From Falciphora oryzae (Eukaryota; Ascomycota; Sordariomycetes; Magnaporthales; Magnaporthaceae): DNA of 64,000 bases. Positions within the stretch are counted from its first letter, which is position 1; each line of letters begins with the position of its first letter. A model generated the notes under the pieces. The model did not search any database. It saw only the letters and a list, made by a program, of their open reading frames with translations, and had not been told where the DNA came from. The translations under genes were made by a program, and so were the position numbers. The stretch covers positions 164,847 to 228,846 of the forward strand of contig JNVV01000052.1 in NCBI GenBank assembly GCA_000733355.1. Direction: 5' to 3'. Positions 21,528 through 31,689 of the stretch are shown one piece after another.

Positions 21528-22980
21528 ATGGAGCCAGCAGCGCAGCAAACATCCCTCCGGGTGCAAGATCTCTTCTCCGTCAATGGAAAGGTGGTTGTCG
21601 TCACTGGCGGCGGCACTGGCATAGGCAAGGCTATCGCTGAAGGCTTTGCTGTGAACGGCGCTCGAGTCTACATCGTGTGAAGGAGGCAAGCCGTGTTGGA
21701 GAGTGCGATATCTCAGATACGGGGCGACGCGGAAGGTATCCAGGGCGACATCCGAACAAAAAATGACTGCCAGAAATTTGTGGCGCAGATCAAGGCCCGG
21801 GAGCCACGTGTGAGCTCGCCCCGCCACCAGTATCAAGAGGGGTTTCCGAGTTTAACTAGGTGCCGAGCTTGACTGCCTTTTTAGGTCGATACCCTTGTCC
21901 ACTGTGCTGGCGTGCTACGGGCGTTCGGGAGTGAACCCCCTGATTACAGCAGCCGTAAGCGACACGGATGGAAGCTTATAGGCGTGTTCCCATTGCAGGG
22001 GATCCGTCCTAGCTAGGTACCTAGGTACCCAACCGACATTATCTACCCAGCCGATGAGGTGGAGAAGTACCTGATCAACGGAGTCGACGAGCGAGTTGTG
22101 AACTGCCGATGCCACAGGCTGTCACGGCACGGCCTTCGCGTGCTTATTGCGAATGATATTCAAATCAGTGAGGACTTCTCTCAGATGACGCAAGGTAGGA
22201 GATGTCTCGCGCTTTCGCTCCACCGTTGGGGAACCCCTTGGTAGCAGCTGACAGATCAAACCCGCTGGATAGTCCACGTCAATGGCGTGTACTTCCTGAC
22301 AACCCAGATGGTGCCGCTACTACGCAAAGGAACCAATCCCAACGTCGTCGTCATCTCGTCCCTGGCTGGGCTTTCAAACGATAGGTAAGCAGGGGTTTCA
22401 ATGGCTGATGTGGACTAGACGGAAAGGATATATACTAAAAAGTATACTCCTGAGCATCGGACTCCTCATCTCGCCGATATATAACGTCACCAAGGCTGCA
22501 GGCGCATCGTGCTCTCCTTATCGATCAGCCCCTGAGCTCACGTTGCCCCAGACTGACAGCTTGATGTAGCAATCAAAATGGCTCAACTCCTCGTAGGGCA
22601 GCTTGATCCGTATGCATTACCCCAGTTCTTCTTGACTTTCAATTTCCCTCGCACATATCTGACAATGCTTCCATTCCCGGGATGAAAATCAGAGTCAACA
22701 CGATCTGCCCGGGCCCCTCCCGTCCAAGGTCACAGGCGTCCCCATCGAGGGGACCAGGCGCGAGTACCGGCTCGGCGAGCAGGCGCACAAGGCAGGACTG
22801 CGCTGCACGGCAAAACGACCAGGCCGCCCCGAGGAGATTGCGGGACCGGTCCTGATGCTGTCAAGCGCGGCGGGCGGCTACACAAACGGCGCGGCCCTGA
22901 CGGTTGACGGAGGCCGCCTGATGCACACTTCCATCAACGACGGGCTGCGCCTTCCCGAGGAGACGGACGTACCACCAGTA
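21528..22980 (+). pseudogene. Short-chain dehydrogenase/reductase, second pseudogene
   Basis: The start [20 protein letters not shown] (21528) is followed by [20 protein letters not shown], a perfect TGxxxGIG motif. A TGA interrupts at 21678-21680 (VYIV-stop-RRQAVLESA). After a likely intron, VDTLVHCAGVL corresponds to the NNAG strand. Later pieces are [20 protein letters not shown] with [14 protein letters not shown] (catalytic Ser region, about 22285-22383) and ISPIYNVTKAAGAS (YxxxK active site, about 22470-22505). The end is [20 protein letters not shown] (22830-22890). The pieces are in different frames and separated by noncoding remnants. It is a GXWXG-free classical SDR of unknown substrate, on the opposite strand to the 17730-18580 copy. 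Confidence 0.82.
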
Positions 22981-23076
22981 GGTGGGTGCTCCTCTCCTTC
23001 TCGTGGGCAAGTGCCACCCTGCCCGACCTGAAAAGCAAACGGGAGGCTCCTGCCGTCAGCAACCGTCCACGGGCAA

Positions 23077-23165
23077 TCCGATATGGTGTAGTGGTTAACA
23101 TTCGGCACTCTCGCGTATATAGTGGTGTAGATGCTGGGCCCGGGGTTCGATTCCCCGTATCGGAG
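23077..23165 (+). tRNA. tRNA-Glu (CUC) with a 17-nt intron
   Basis: The acceptor stem TCCGATA/TATCGGA pairs perfectly, with discriminator G at 23165. The T arm is CGGGG-TTCGATT-CCCCG. The anticodon stem CGGCA pairs with TGCTG (one G-U). Between them are 24 nt: a 7-nt loop with CTC anticodon plus a 17-nt insertion in the canonical place after position 37. The A box (GGTGTAGTGG) and B box (GGTTCGATTCC) are present. The body closely matches eukaryotic tRNA-Glu. CCA is not encoded, as expected. Confidence 0.92.
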
Positions 23166-23179
23166 TTTATTTCTTTTTT
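23166..23179 (+). terminator. RNA polymerase III terminator
   Basis: TTTATTTCTTTTTT directly follows the tRNA; the run of six T at 23174-23179 is a standard Pol III stop. Confidence 0.8.
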
Positions 23180-23792
23180 GCACTTGCGCCTAACTCATAC
23201 CAAAGACCTGGCGATTTCCACATCTTGTTTCGCATCATTCCGAGGCTTTCTTACAGCCGTTTTTGCTTACTGCGCAATGAAGCCATAAGCCTCTGTCTAT
23301 TCATTTCTCCGCCATTTACCTATGGCGAGACCCTCACTTGTGTGCATTTGCTCGGTGCCTTTCCAGGACATTCCTACAAGATTTGGCCAAGTCTCGACTC
23401 TGGGAGTATCTAGAATTTTGCTGGGCATGCCGTCAAATCGGCGGGACTTTATCATCCGGTCTTCTCGCTGGGCCGAGGCATGCATGGCGCAGGTGCCAGT
23501 GGTTACAGGTGAGACATATGTCACGCATGCATGAACCTTGTGGCGAAGCCGGGCCTATCTGGACGACACCATAGGGGAGCCATTTGGGACAAACACCAAG
23601 AAGAAAGCACCAACGCTTGCCAGTTGTGCACGGGTTAGCGTGAAGAAACACATCATCTGACGGCAGCTCAACCCGTGCTCGCCCGTGCTTCGGCCACGAC
23701 ACCGAAGCTTCACATGCATCATGAATCGCACAGTACCTTCCCTGGACGCCAAGCTGTGCTCTCAATAATCTTCCGACCCTGCCTACTCCTAT
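23180..23792. other. Intergenic, no supported gene
   Basis: Short open frames on both strands overlap each other and have no recognisable domain. It probably holds the promoter of the downstream gene. Confidence 0.4.
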
Positions 23793-24818
23793 TTGCCAGA
23801 CCTGGAGGATGGACGCTCGTGGTGCATGCAAGGAAATGGCTCGTCAGATCCCAAGATGCCGTCTCGGAATCACAAGCAGGTCCGCCGACACGAAAACAAA
23901 GACCACGGGCAGGTTAGCCGCTACGAGAATACAGACTACAGCCAGGCCCGCCGCTACAGCGACATAGACCAGAAACAGGCCCGCCAGTACGACGATACCG
24001 GCAGCCAGTTTGGAGAGTACTACGACCCGGGCAGCCGAAGGCCGGGCTACTACGGCTACGACGAGAACCGCTGGCCAGACGGGCAGTATCCGGTGTACCC
24101 CCGCGGCAGGCAGTGGTACGACGACAACTACACGTACAGAAACCCGCCGCCGAGGGCCCATCGGTACTCGCACCACCACCACGACTACAGTGAGGGTGAA
24201 GCAGATCGTGGCGGCCACCAGCGGGAAGAGCATGACGAATATGAAGAGGAAGAAGCGCGGGAATCAAGAGGCCGGGCTAGGAGCAGGCCCGGGCGGCTGG
24301 TGTCGAGGCTAAAGAACTGGGTCTCCAGATCCAGAGGCGCTTCCAGGAGACGCAAAGGCGAAATGTCCGAGTCATCCCGCGCGTCCTCGATCAGCAGGTC
24401 CAACCACGGAGACGGCGGCGACCACCACCACTCAACGCGCGGGCACAGCCACAGCCCAGACAGGAAGCGAGGCCGCCACCATCGCCACCGGCGGTACCAC
24501 TCCGAGGCGCGGTCGCGGTCGCGGTCGCCGAGCCTGGACCGCGCGGCGCGGCTACGGCACGCGGTAATCGCGGGCGTGACGGCGGGCGCCATCGAGGCGA
24601 TCCGGGTGCGCCGCGAGCCCGGGCCGTGGAGTGGGGCTAAAGGCCGGAGGGTGGCGACGGCGGCGTTCAGCGCGGCGGCGATCGAGGTTGCTATTGATAA
24701 GCATCCGGAGCACGATCCGCGGAAGAAGGCGGTCGCGGCGAGGATTGGGGGGTTGGTTGTGAGCCGCATCATCAACGGGCCCAGGGGGAGTGGGGGTGGT
24801 GGTGGGCGCAGGGGCTGA
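23793..24818 (+). CDS. Fungal low-complexity protein with RS-like region and conserved C-terminus
   Basis: 341 aa, one exon. Residues about 28-71 are four degenerate 11-residue repeats (QVRRHENKDHG, QVSRYENTDYS, QARRYSDIDQK, QARQYDDTGSQ). A Tyr/Gly/Pro/Asp-rich part and a His run follow, then an acidic patch (EEHDEYEEEEARES) and an Arg/Ser-rich region (SEARSRSRSPSLDRAARLRH). The C-terminus has alanine-rich hydrophobic helices around RREPGPWSGAKGRRVATAAF and RIGGLVVSRIINGPRG. I recall this as a conserved block of uncharacterised ascomycete proteins. Function unknown; the basic RS-like part could bind RNA or be phosphorylated (inference). An alternative start is the in-frame ATG at 23856. Confidence 0.7.
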   Translation: MPDLEDGRSWCMQGNGSSDPKMPSRNHKQVRRHENKDHGQVSRYENTDYSQARRYSDIDQKQARQYDDTGSQFGEYYDPGSRRPGYYGYDENRWPDGQYPVYPRGRQWYDDNYTYRNPPPRAHRYSHHHHDYSEGEADRGGHQREEHDEYEEEEARESRGRARSRPGRLVSRLKNWVSRSRGASRRRKGEMSESSRASSISRSNHGDGGDHHHSTRGHSHSPDRKRGRHHRHRRYHSEARSRSRSPSLDRAARLRHAVIAGVTAGAIEAIRVRREPGPWSGAKGRRVATAAFSAAAIEVAIDKHPEHDPRKKAVAARIGGLVVSRIINGPRGSGGGGGRRG

Positions 24819-25558
24819 CGAGTGTTGTTGGACGTGAAGTCAGAAGAGGGCGGAGTGGGAGGGATAGAGAAAACTTCGAGATGAATTTGGACAGCTTATT
24901 GCGTCCGTCGATTGGGCGTTTAAAATTGTGCATTTTCGAGTTGGCAGGAGAAAAAACTCGAGTCGGAAGGCACAACCGCCATTTGACATTCGCTCCTGCA
25001 GTGTTCGTGTGTCTTCCTCAATAAATGGACTAAAATTTTGCCAAACCGTGTGGCTGGCGCTCGCTGCACAGTCTGCGATGGAAATTCTTGGTCCAAATTT
25101 TGTAGTAAGCTGTGAGTAAAAAGTCGAGGGGCGCGCGTTTGCTTACGGTGCCAAAGCACTGGACTTGTGCTGTTCAGTGCTGGGACCAGCGACCCGACGC
25201 GCCACAGCCACCCAACTGCCGCCCCTTCATACTGTGCAGTGAAGACGTTGGATGGCTGTGGATGGGAAGGACACCGGTAGCGCAGCCAAATCTGACCTCG
25301 GACAATTCACGACAGGGATTTTCTTGGGCGCTGGTAATCGTCCCCATACCTTGGCCGACAGGCTCTGCTGCGCTGCGCCGTTCAACAATGGCCATTATAT
25401 ACGGCCGCATGGCCCGCCAGGATCAGCATCTGTGAACGACTCTTCCTGCACACCACATTGACAAACAACCCGCCCGAGACCCCCACGCACCACCAGCACA
25501 CCGACCCCACCTCGAACCGCTAACCAGGAGTCACCAAAACAGAAGCACAAACACGGCC
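24819..25558. other. Intergenic, promoter side of the secreted protein gene
   Basis: No gene seen. The last 160 bases contain a TATATA box (25396-25401) followed by a C/A-rich leader (CACCACATTGACAAACAACC onward), typical of highly expressed fungal secreted-protein genes. Confidence 0.5.
25396..25401 (+). promoter_or_regulatory. TATA box of the 25559 gene
   Basis: TATATA, 158 nt upstream of the ATG, followed by a C/A-rich untranslated leader. Confidence 0.45.
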
Positions 25559-26435
25559 ATGAAGACAGCAAGCATCATAGCAGCCGTTGCCGGCTGCGTC
25601 GCGATAGCAACAGCGAAGCCTGTCTTTGTATCACCGCACCAGCAGTACTCGTCCTCCGTCGGAGTCCTCGGCTGCAAGGTTGACACTAACAGGGCTGCCT
25701 ACTGGCCCCTCCCCGTTGACTGCAACAACATCTGTGTCAAGGTCACCTACCAAGGCCGACATGTGACTCTCCTCAGGGTCGACGTATCCGGGGGTGCTCA
25801 CGATATTTCATACGACGCCTGGAACGTACGCAGCTTCCCGGAACCCCCACGTCCATCCCTCTATCCCTCCATGTCGCATGCCTATGCTAACAAACAACCG
25901 TACGGGTTTTACAGTACCTCGCTACTGGCTTCAGTGCCAAGGAACCCGGCAAAAACGCCGGAGGGGCAGGTGTCAATGCAGACTACGAAGACGTCCGTGG
26001 CAGTGATCCCGAGTGCAGGAAGCTAATGCATACAGCGGGCAACAAGCTGGCCTTCTCCGCCCAGAACAGCCAGAACTTCATCAGTTCCTGTCGTAAGCGC
26101 TCCCGCTATCCCCTAGCCCCAACGTCTCCAAGCTAAAGCTAACGCCATGCTCAACCTCTACAGCCCCGGGAACCTTTGTCAGAGACAACAAGGTCGAGTA
26201 TAACATTGGAGACGCCCAGTGCACCGTGGGCCACGATGAAATCTGCACGCTAACCGAGGCAGACCGTGCTGCCGGCCTCAACCAGCCCGCCTGCCCCAGC
26301 GGCCTGGGCACCCCTGGGAAGATGAAGTCGTGTTTGGTGAAGAACATGGAGTACCCGACCGGGAAGTACGTTTGCTCCGTCCCAGACGGCCCGACGCCGC
26401 CCCCTTCGAACGAGAAACCGTCCATCATAATTTGA
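25559..26435 (+). CDS. Secreted cysteine-rich protein, double-psi-barrel-like
   Basis: Three exons, 25559-25825, 25915-26092 and 26164-26435, with GT-AG introns of 89 and 71 nt, sum to 717 nt (238 aa). The N-terminus MKTASIIAAVAGCVAIATA is a signal peptide, likely cut after residue 19. The mature part starts with VLGCKVDTNRAAYWPLPVDC and has CNNICVKVTYQGRHVTLLRV and GGAHDISYDAWNYLATGF. The last two resemble double-psi beta-barrel proteins of the barwin/expansin type (C..CVKVTY, HDxSxDAxN), although I cannot confirm the fold. A Cys-rich tail with about six Cys follows. It is probably an abundant wall- or host-interacting protein; no enzyme residues are evident. Confidence 0.75.
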
Positions 26436-26794
26436 GAGCCCGCTGCTCTGGCGTCTGATGCTCCACCGGTCCCAGCACCTCCTGCTCCGCCACCTGCTAT
26501 CAGGTCGACTAACATCTAGGTCCCCGGCTGATACCTCCCCTCATCGTCACGCCTTGGAACGTATTCGTTCTGAGTCCCCCCCGTTACAGCATTCGTTGGT
26601 TTTTTGTTTCTATACTTTTCTTCTTTTTCCCTTCCTCTTTTTGTTCACACTTGCAGCTACTACTCTCGATACCCTTCTTGCGAGACGTTTCTTTCTGGGA
26701 TAACATACTTTCAAATATTGGCATATTGATAAAATACTATGTTAGAAAATCCATCATCTGCTTATTGAACCAGCAACGGCTTGTTGTCTCCTCC
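26436..26794. other. Convergent 3' region
   Basis: Lies between the ends of the plus-strand secreted protein gene and the minus-strand protease-like gene. T/C-rich (26600-26650); no gene. Confidence 0.4.
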
Positions 26795-28141
26795 TCATGG
26801 GATTCTAAGGAGGACCCTCGAAAGATCAACACCGCTTCCCTGCTCGGCCACGCCTCCCTGTGCGATGGCAATCTCGGCCCTCTCGTCGTCGGCAGCGAAG
26901 AAAGCGGCCGAAAGGAAAGGGGCGTTGAGGCCGCAGCCGTGCAGGCTGATGGCCATAGTGCACCAACCTATGTCCTCGTCGACGGGGTCCGGGAAGCGAG
27001 CGTAGGCGCGCAACGGGACCTTGACGACGGCCGTCTCGCCCGGCTTGACGCCGGCCAGGCTGTACTCGAAGAACTGGTCCGCGGGGATGTCCTCGCAGCG
27101 GCCCGGCCACGACAGGTAGTTGCCCTGATACGGGGTCGGGTGCTTCGGGTTCAGGCGCAGGCCCGTGACGTTGAAGTAGAGCTGCTCATCGACCGGGTTG
27201 TGGCTGTCGCCGACAGCGCCCGAGTCGATGATGCAGCGCTTTGGCGCGCCGGCGCTGCTGCGGTCGATGGCGATGGGCGCGGCGCCGTTGAAAGACAGGT
27301 TGGCTGCGTGCGTGTAGTACTCGTTGACACTGTAGCCCAGGTTCATGAGGCGCGGGATCTTGACTAAGGGACCCGTGTACTTGGACGTGTCGATGCCGCC
27401 CAGCAGGCCCGCGCCCGTGTAGGTGCCGCGCACGTCGGCGGGGGGCTTCTCCATCCACAGCGACTGCACCGGCGCCGAGATGCGGCCCTGCTCGAGCAGG
27501 CTCTGGCGGAACGACGGCCCCGTCGTGTTCATGACCTGCGGGTCCGGGCTCGAGAAGTATGGCGCCATGCCCATGATGGAGTAGTCATACTCGGGCTTGG
27601 TCGCGCACGTGTTCTCGGCCTCAGTGGTGGTGCGCTGCTGCAGGTACTGGACGAGGGCGACGCGCACGTCGGCCACCTCGCTCGACTGGCCGAGATGGTT
27701 TGCGAAGGTGAAGGTGTCGTTGACGACCTCCCTGGCCTTGTATAGCTTGGACAGGCCGCCGCCGTAGCCGTAGTCGGCGTTCCAGGGCTCCACCGGGGTC
27801 GAGGTGGGGGACCGGGATGGGTCGTAGGAGCCCACCTCGGGGACGCTGGCGTTGCAGGGGCCCTGACAGGCCAGATAGCGGCAGCCCCAGTTCTGGGTGG
27901 CGTTGGGGGAGAAGAGGAAGAAGTCCGGGCTGCCGAGGTCGTAGCAGACCTCAATCGTCTCGTTGGAGTAGGGCAGGACCAGGCTGGTGGCGAATTTGTT
28001 GTTGCGCCCGTACGCCATGTGCACCGGCATGTGGACCGTCGGCACCACAGCGGCGGCTTCGGCTGAGGCCGGGGCAGCCGTCGCCATCTTTGCGGCGGCC
28101 ACGACGGCGGCGCCGACGGATGCCCGGGAACTCGGCTTCAT
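26795..28141 (-). CDS. Secreted pepsin-like (A1) aspartic protease homologue, atypical active site
   Basis: 448 aa, single exon. The alanine-rich start (to about residue 30) is likely a signal peptide. The A1 fold is suggested by VCYDLGSPDFFLFSPN (Asp68), aligned with the first DTGS motif, and RCIIDSGAVG (Asp306), aligned with the second. Both Asp are kept, but the Thr after the first is Leu and the residue after DSG is Ala. Those neighbours normally form the hydrogen-bond network of the active site, so activity may be lost or changed (inference). Six or more N-glycosylation sequons (NET, NAT, NAS, NDT, NTT, NLS) support secretion. It is divergently transcribed from the subtilase at 28641. 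Confidence 0.72.
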   Translation of the reverse strand: MKPSSRASVGAAVVAAAKMATAAPASAEAAAVVPTVHMPVHMAYGRNNKFATSLVLPYSNETIEVCYDLGSPDFFLFSPNATQNWGCRYLACQGPCNASVPEVGSYDPSRSPTSTPVEPWNADYGYGGGLSKLYKAREVVNDTFTFANHLGQSSEVADVRVALVQYLQQRTTTEAENTCATKPEYDYSIMGMAPYFSSPDPQVMNTTGPSFRQSLLEQGRISAPVQSLWMEKPPADVRGTYTGAGLLGGIDTSKYTGPLVKIPRLMNLGYSVNEYYTHAANLSFNGAAPIAIDRSSAGAPKRCIIDSGAVGDSHNPVDEQLYFNVTGLRLNPKHPTPYQGNYLSWPGRCEDIPADQFFEYSLAGVKPGETAVVKVPLRAYARFPDPVDEDIGWCTMAISLHGCGLNAPFLSAAFFAADDERAEIAIAQGGVAEQGSGVDLSRVLLRIP

Positions 28142-28640
28142 CTTGATGACTGGGAGATGAGCGTCGGGACGGTCCTGTCATGCAGGGGGACCGCTGGCAG
28201 TGGTGATGCTGGACGAACCGAACCGTTTATAATGGCACGGGTGTCCAGATTGGCAAGAAAGCTTGCCTGGTGTTATTGGTGGAGTCTCCCGGATTTTAGA
28301 GACTGATGCGGCCGGTTCCCCTGAGTCTGGCGGCCATCAATCACCGTAATTGGAAAGAGGCCCCGTTATTATCGCCCAGCATGCCCCATCAGTGACGTTT
28401 TCTTCGCTGGAAGAGAGGGGAATACGAGCTGGGATGGCTGCATGAATCCGCAACCTCGGGGAAATTTACGCCAAGGCCAGCATCCCGTCCGGTGTGGGCC
28501 TTCATCGCCATCACACAGCCCCTTGCCAACGTCAAAAACCACCCTGCCGTCCTCTTCTTGGCTCGCTCTCGACGTCGCCGCCATGCTCTCGCGCGCTCAC
28601 GACCGCAGCACTCCGCAGTATCACGCCCCCACCAGTCGCG
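28142..28640. promoter_or_regulatory. Divergent promoter region between two secreted protease-family genes
   Basis: 499 bp separate the starts of the aspartic-protease-like gene (minus) and the subtilase (plus). A TATAAA on the minus strand (28226-28231) lies 85 bp upstream of the former. No clear TATA was found for the subtilase. Shared control is inferred from geometry only. Confidence 0.5.
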
Positions 28641-31391
28641 ATGCTGGGCCTGGCCGTTCTCCTGTCCGTCCTTGGGCTCGCCCACGAGGCGTCTTGCGAG
28701 GAGCCCGTCGCCGGCGCATCGACTGCTGCCAAGCAGTACATTATTGAGTTTGGCAATGTGCGCAGCCCCCTTGTTGTCTCTTTATGTCCCTCGCCGGCAT
28801 GCTGACCTTGTGAACCTGTAAAGGGGCTTCTCCCTCGCGATATCGCGGCAGATGCGTCGGTGAAGCTTGTCAAGACGTACGAGTCGCCCCTGTTTACCGG
28901 CGCCGTCGTCGAGGTAGACTCCGATGGCGGTGCGGCTAAGTACGCCGCTGGGAGGCAGGTCATCAACATGTGGCCAAACCACGTCGTCGCCTTGGACAAG
29001 CCCCTGGATGTCCAAAGCTTCCTCGACGACGTCACGGCTGCCGACTACTCGGTGCACAAGGCCACGGGAGTCGACCGCCTGCACGCGGCCGGAATCCTGG
29101 GCCAGGGTGTCAAGGTTGCAATCGTCGACAGCGGCGTGTGGTATAAGCACCCGGCTCTGGGCGGCGGCTTCGGGCCTGGGTTCAAGGTCGCGGGCGGATG
29201 GGACTTTGCCGGTGACTCGAGCAACCCCGATGATCCCAAGAAGCCCGACCCTGACCCGCTTGACACCCCCGCCGTTGGACACGGGACCCACGTCGCCGGA
29301 ATCGTTGCCGCCGTGAGCGACGGCTTCGTCGGCGTCGCGCCCAACGCCACCCTCCTTGCCTACAAGGTCATGGGCGCCTACGAGGGAACCAACTCCGCGA
29401 TCTTGATCGATGCCTGGCTGCGCGCCTATGCTGACGGCGCTGATGTTATCACCACTAGTATCAGCTCCCTGGTTGGGTGGCAAGACAGCGCCCTGTCCGT
29501 GGTGGCGTCCCGCATCGCGCGTCAAGGCGTTGTCATGACCATGTCTGCCGGCAACAACGGGGCTGACGGCGCCTTTTACGGCAGTGAGGGCGGCTCCAGC
29601 GACGACATCTTGACTGTCGCTTCGGTTCAGGCAGAAGTAGCACCCGCCACGCGCTACCGGCTGGCCGTTGCCCTGGACGGCGTGTCCAACACGACCGCAG
29701 GCGGCTACCTGTCCGCCGATACCTTTTCCACCGACGTTAAAGACTGGCCCGTCGTGGCCCTGAGCATGGATCCGGAGATCGCTGCGGATGCGTGTGAGCC
29801 GTACCCTGCCGGTACACAGAACCTCACCGGCAAGGTGGCCCTCGTGCGTCGCGGAACATGCAACTACTCGACGAAGCAGCGAAACCTCGAGGCCCTCGGC
29901 TGCAAAAATATTCTCGTGTACAACGACAACAGCGCCCTCGGGAGGCCGGGGTCGACGCTCCCGACCAGCACCATGGCCATGATCCCGGCCTCTGCCGGTC
30001 GTGCCATCATCAGGGCCCTGGCCGCCGGTGCCAGCGTCACGGTTGACTTCTCTCGGGGCGGCGTTGTCGGCCAGCCTGACGCCCTGGGCAACACGCCCAG
30101 CACCTTCAGCTCCTGGGCCGCCACCTACGACCTGCTGCTCAAGCCCGATGTCGCCGCGCCCGGCGGCAACATCTTCAGCACCTGGCCGGAGAACAAGTTC
30201 CAGGTCCAGAGCGGCACGTCCATGGCGACCCCTTACATGGCGGGCGTCGCGGCGCTCTACATCAGCGCCTTCGGCGGCCGCGATAAACACGGGCCCAACT
30301 TCGCCCTCGAGTTCAACCGACGCGTCATCGCCGCCGGCAAGTCCCTGCCGTGGTACGACGGGGCCACCAAGAGCAGCCGATTCCTGGCGCCGGCGCTGCA
30401 GATGGGCAGCGGCCTCGTCAACGCGTCCAGGGTGCTCTACGCCGGCACGACGCTCGACACGGCCAAGCTCAGCCTCAACGACACGCGCCACTTCCAGGGC
30501 GCCCACGAGGTGACCGTCACCAACAACGGCGCCGCGGCCGTCGCCTACAACTTCACCCTAGAGCCCGCCGCCGGGTTCGAGATCCAGGATCCCTTCATCA
30601 CCATGTGGAACACGTGGGGCGTCAAGCCGTTCGCCAGCCTGTCGCCCAAGGACCTCGTGCCCGACGTGCAGCTGCCCGAAGCGTTCAGCCTCGGCCCTGG
30701 CGAGTCCAAGAAGGTGACGATGACCTTTGCCAACCCAGAGGCCAAGGGCTGGAACGCGACCGTGATCCCGGCGTACAGCGGCAAGGTGCTGGTGCGAGGC
30801 GACAACGGCGACACGCTGTCGCTGCCGTACCTGGGCGTGGCGTCGAGCCTGTACGAGAAGAAAAAGGTCTTTAAGAACACTTTCCCTAAGGTCATCGGCG
30901 GCCAGCCCTGGAAGCCCATCGACGAGAAGTCGAGCTACACCTTCAACCTGACCACCGGCGTGCGCGACTTTCCTTTTCTCGTTACAGCCTTCGACTGGGG
31001 CACGCGCGAGCTGCGCTGGGACGTCTTCGAGGCCGGCTGGGCCGAGGAGGAGTGGCGGTACCCGCCCGAGGGCAACGCCAAGGGGTTCGTCGGCGCGGTT
31101 ACTATCTACTCGGGCCCGCTGGACATCAGCTTCCAGCCGCCCACGGACCTCACTGACCCGGCCTTCAACAGCCAGACGACGCCCATGCCGGCCCGGTACC
31201 TGAGCCGCCAGGGCATCTACCAGCCCAGCGAGAGGAAGTGGCGATGGCTGGGCAAGCTGGCTAACGGCACCCAGATCGCGCCTGGGAATTACACCATGCG
31301 CGCGGCGGCCGCGAGGCCGTTCGCCGACCTCTCAAAAGTGGATGGCTGGGAGGTTTGGAGGCACGAGTTCCAGGTGCTTCCGCTGCAATAA
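28641..31391 (+). CDS. Secreted subtilisin-like serine protease with PA and Fn3-like domains (S8A)
   Basis: Exon 1 (28641-28757) encodes the signal peptide (MLGLAVLLSVLGLAHEASC). A 66-nt intron (GTGCGC...TAAAG, phase 0) leads to exon 2 (28824-31391), 894 aa in all. A short I9-like propeptide is followed by the S8 domain with the full triad: Asp141 (VAIVDSGVW), His192 (GHGTHVAG) and Ser505 (GTSMATPYMAG). The long gap between His and Ser contains a PA insert (about residues 380-450, VALVRRGTCNYSTKQRNLEA). The C-terminal 300 residues carry an Fn3-like (DUF1034-type) domain (VTVTNNGAAAVAYNFTLEP). This resembles C5a-peptidase/Vpr-like minor extracellular proteases. It should digest extracellular protein. 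Confidence 0.9.
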
Positions 31392-31689
31392 ACCTCGCAG
31401 AGGGAAAGCAACCTGGGTTTAATGATACCTCCGATAGTTCCTAACGACTAATTTCTAATTTGAATACCACCGTCTTCGAACTGATAAACAGGTGCACTAA
31501 CGTAGAAGCGACTGGAAGGGGTGACAACATGGAATCATGGCACCTCCGAAAGAGGATATAGAGAGAGCTACTCCTACCGAGAGTTACCAAAACACGAAAG
31601 TAAAGAAAGAGTGAAAGAAAGCAAAGGAGAGGGTGAAAGAGTGCCTTGTCTTCTCCGCAGGAAGCTCTCGGGGCAAGGTAACCGCTTCC

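Noticed and set aside
28782..30506. 574-codon minus-strand frame
   Set aside because: Exactly opposite the subtilase exon; a shadow of GC-rich coding sequence with no recognisable motif.
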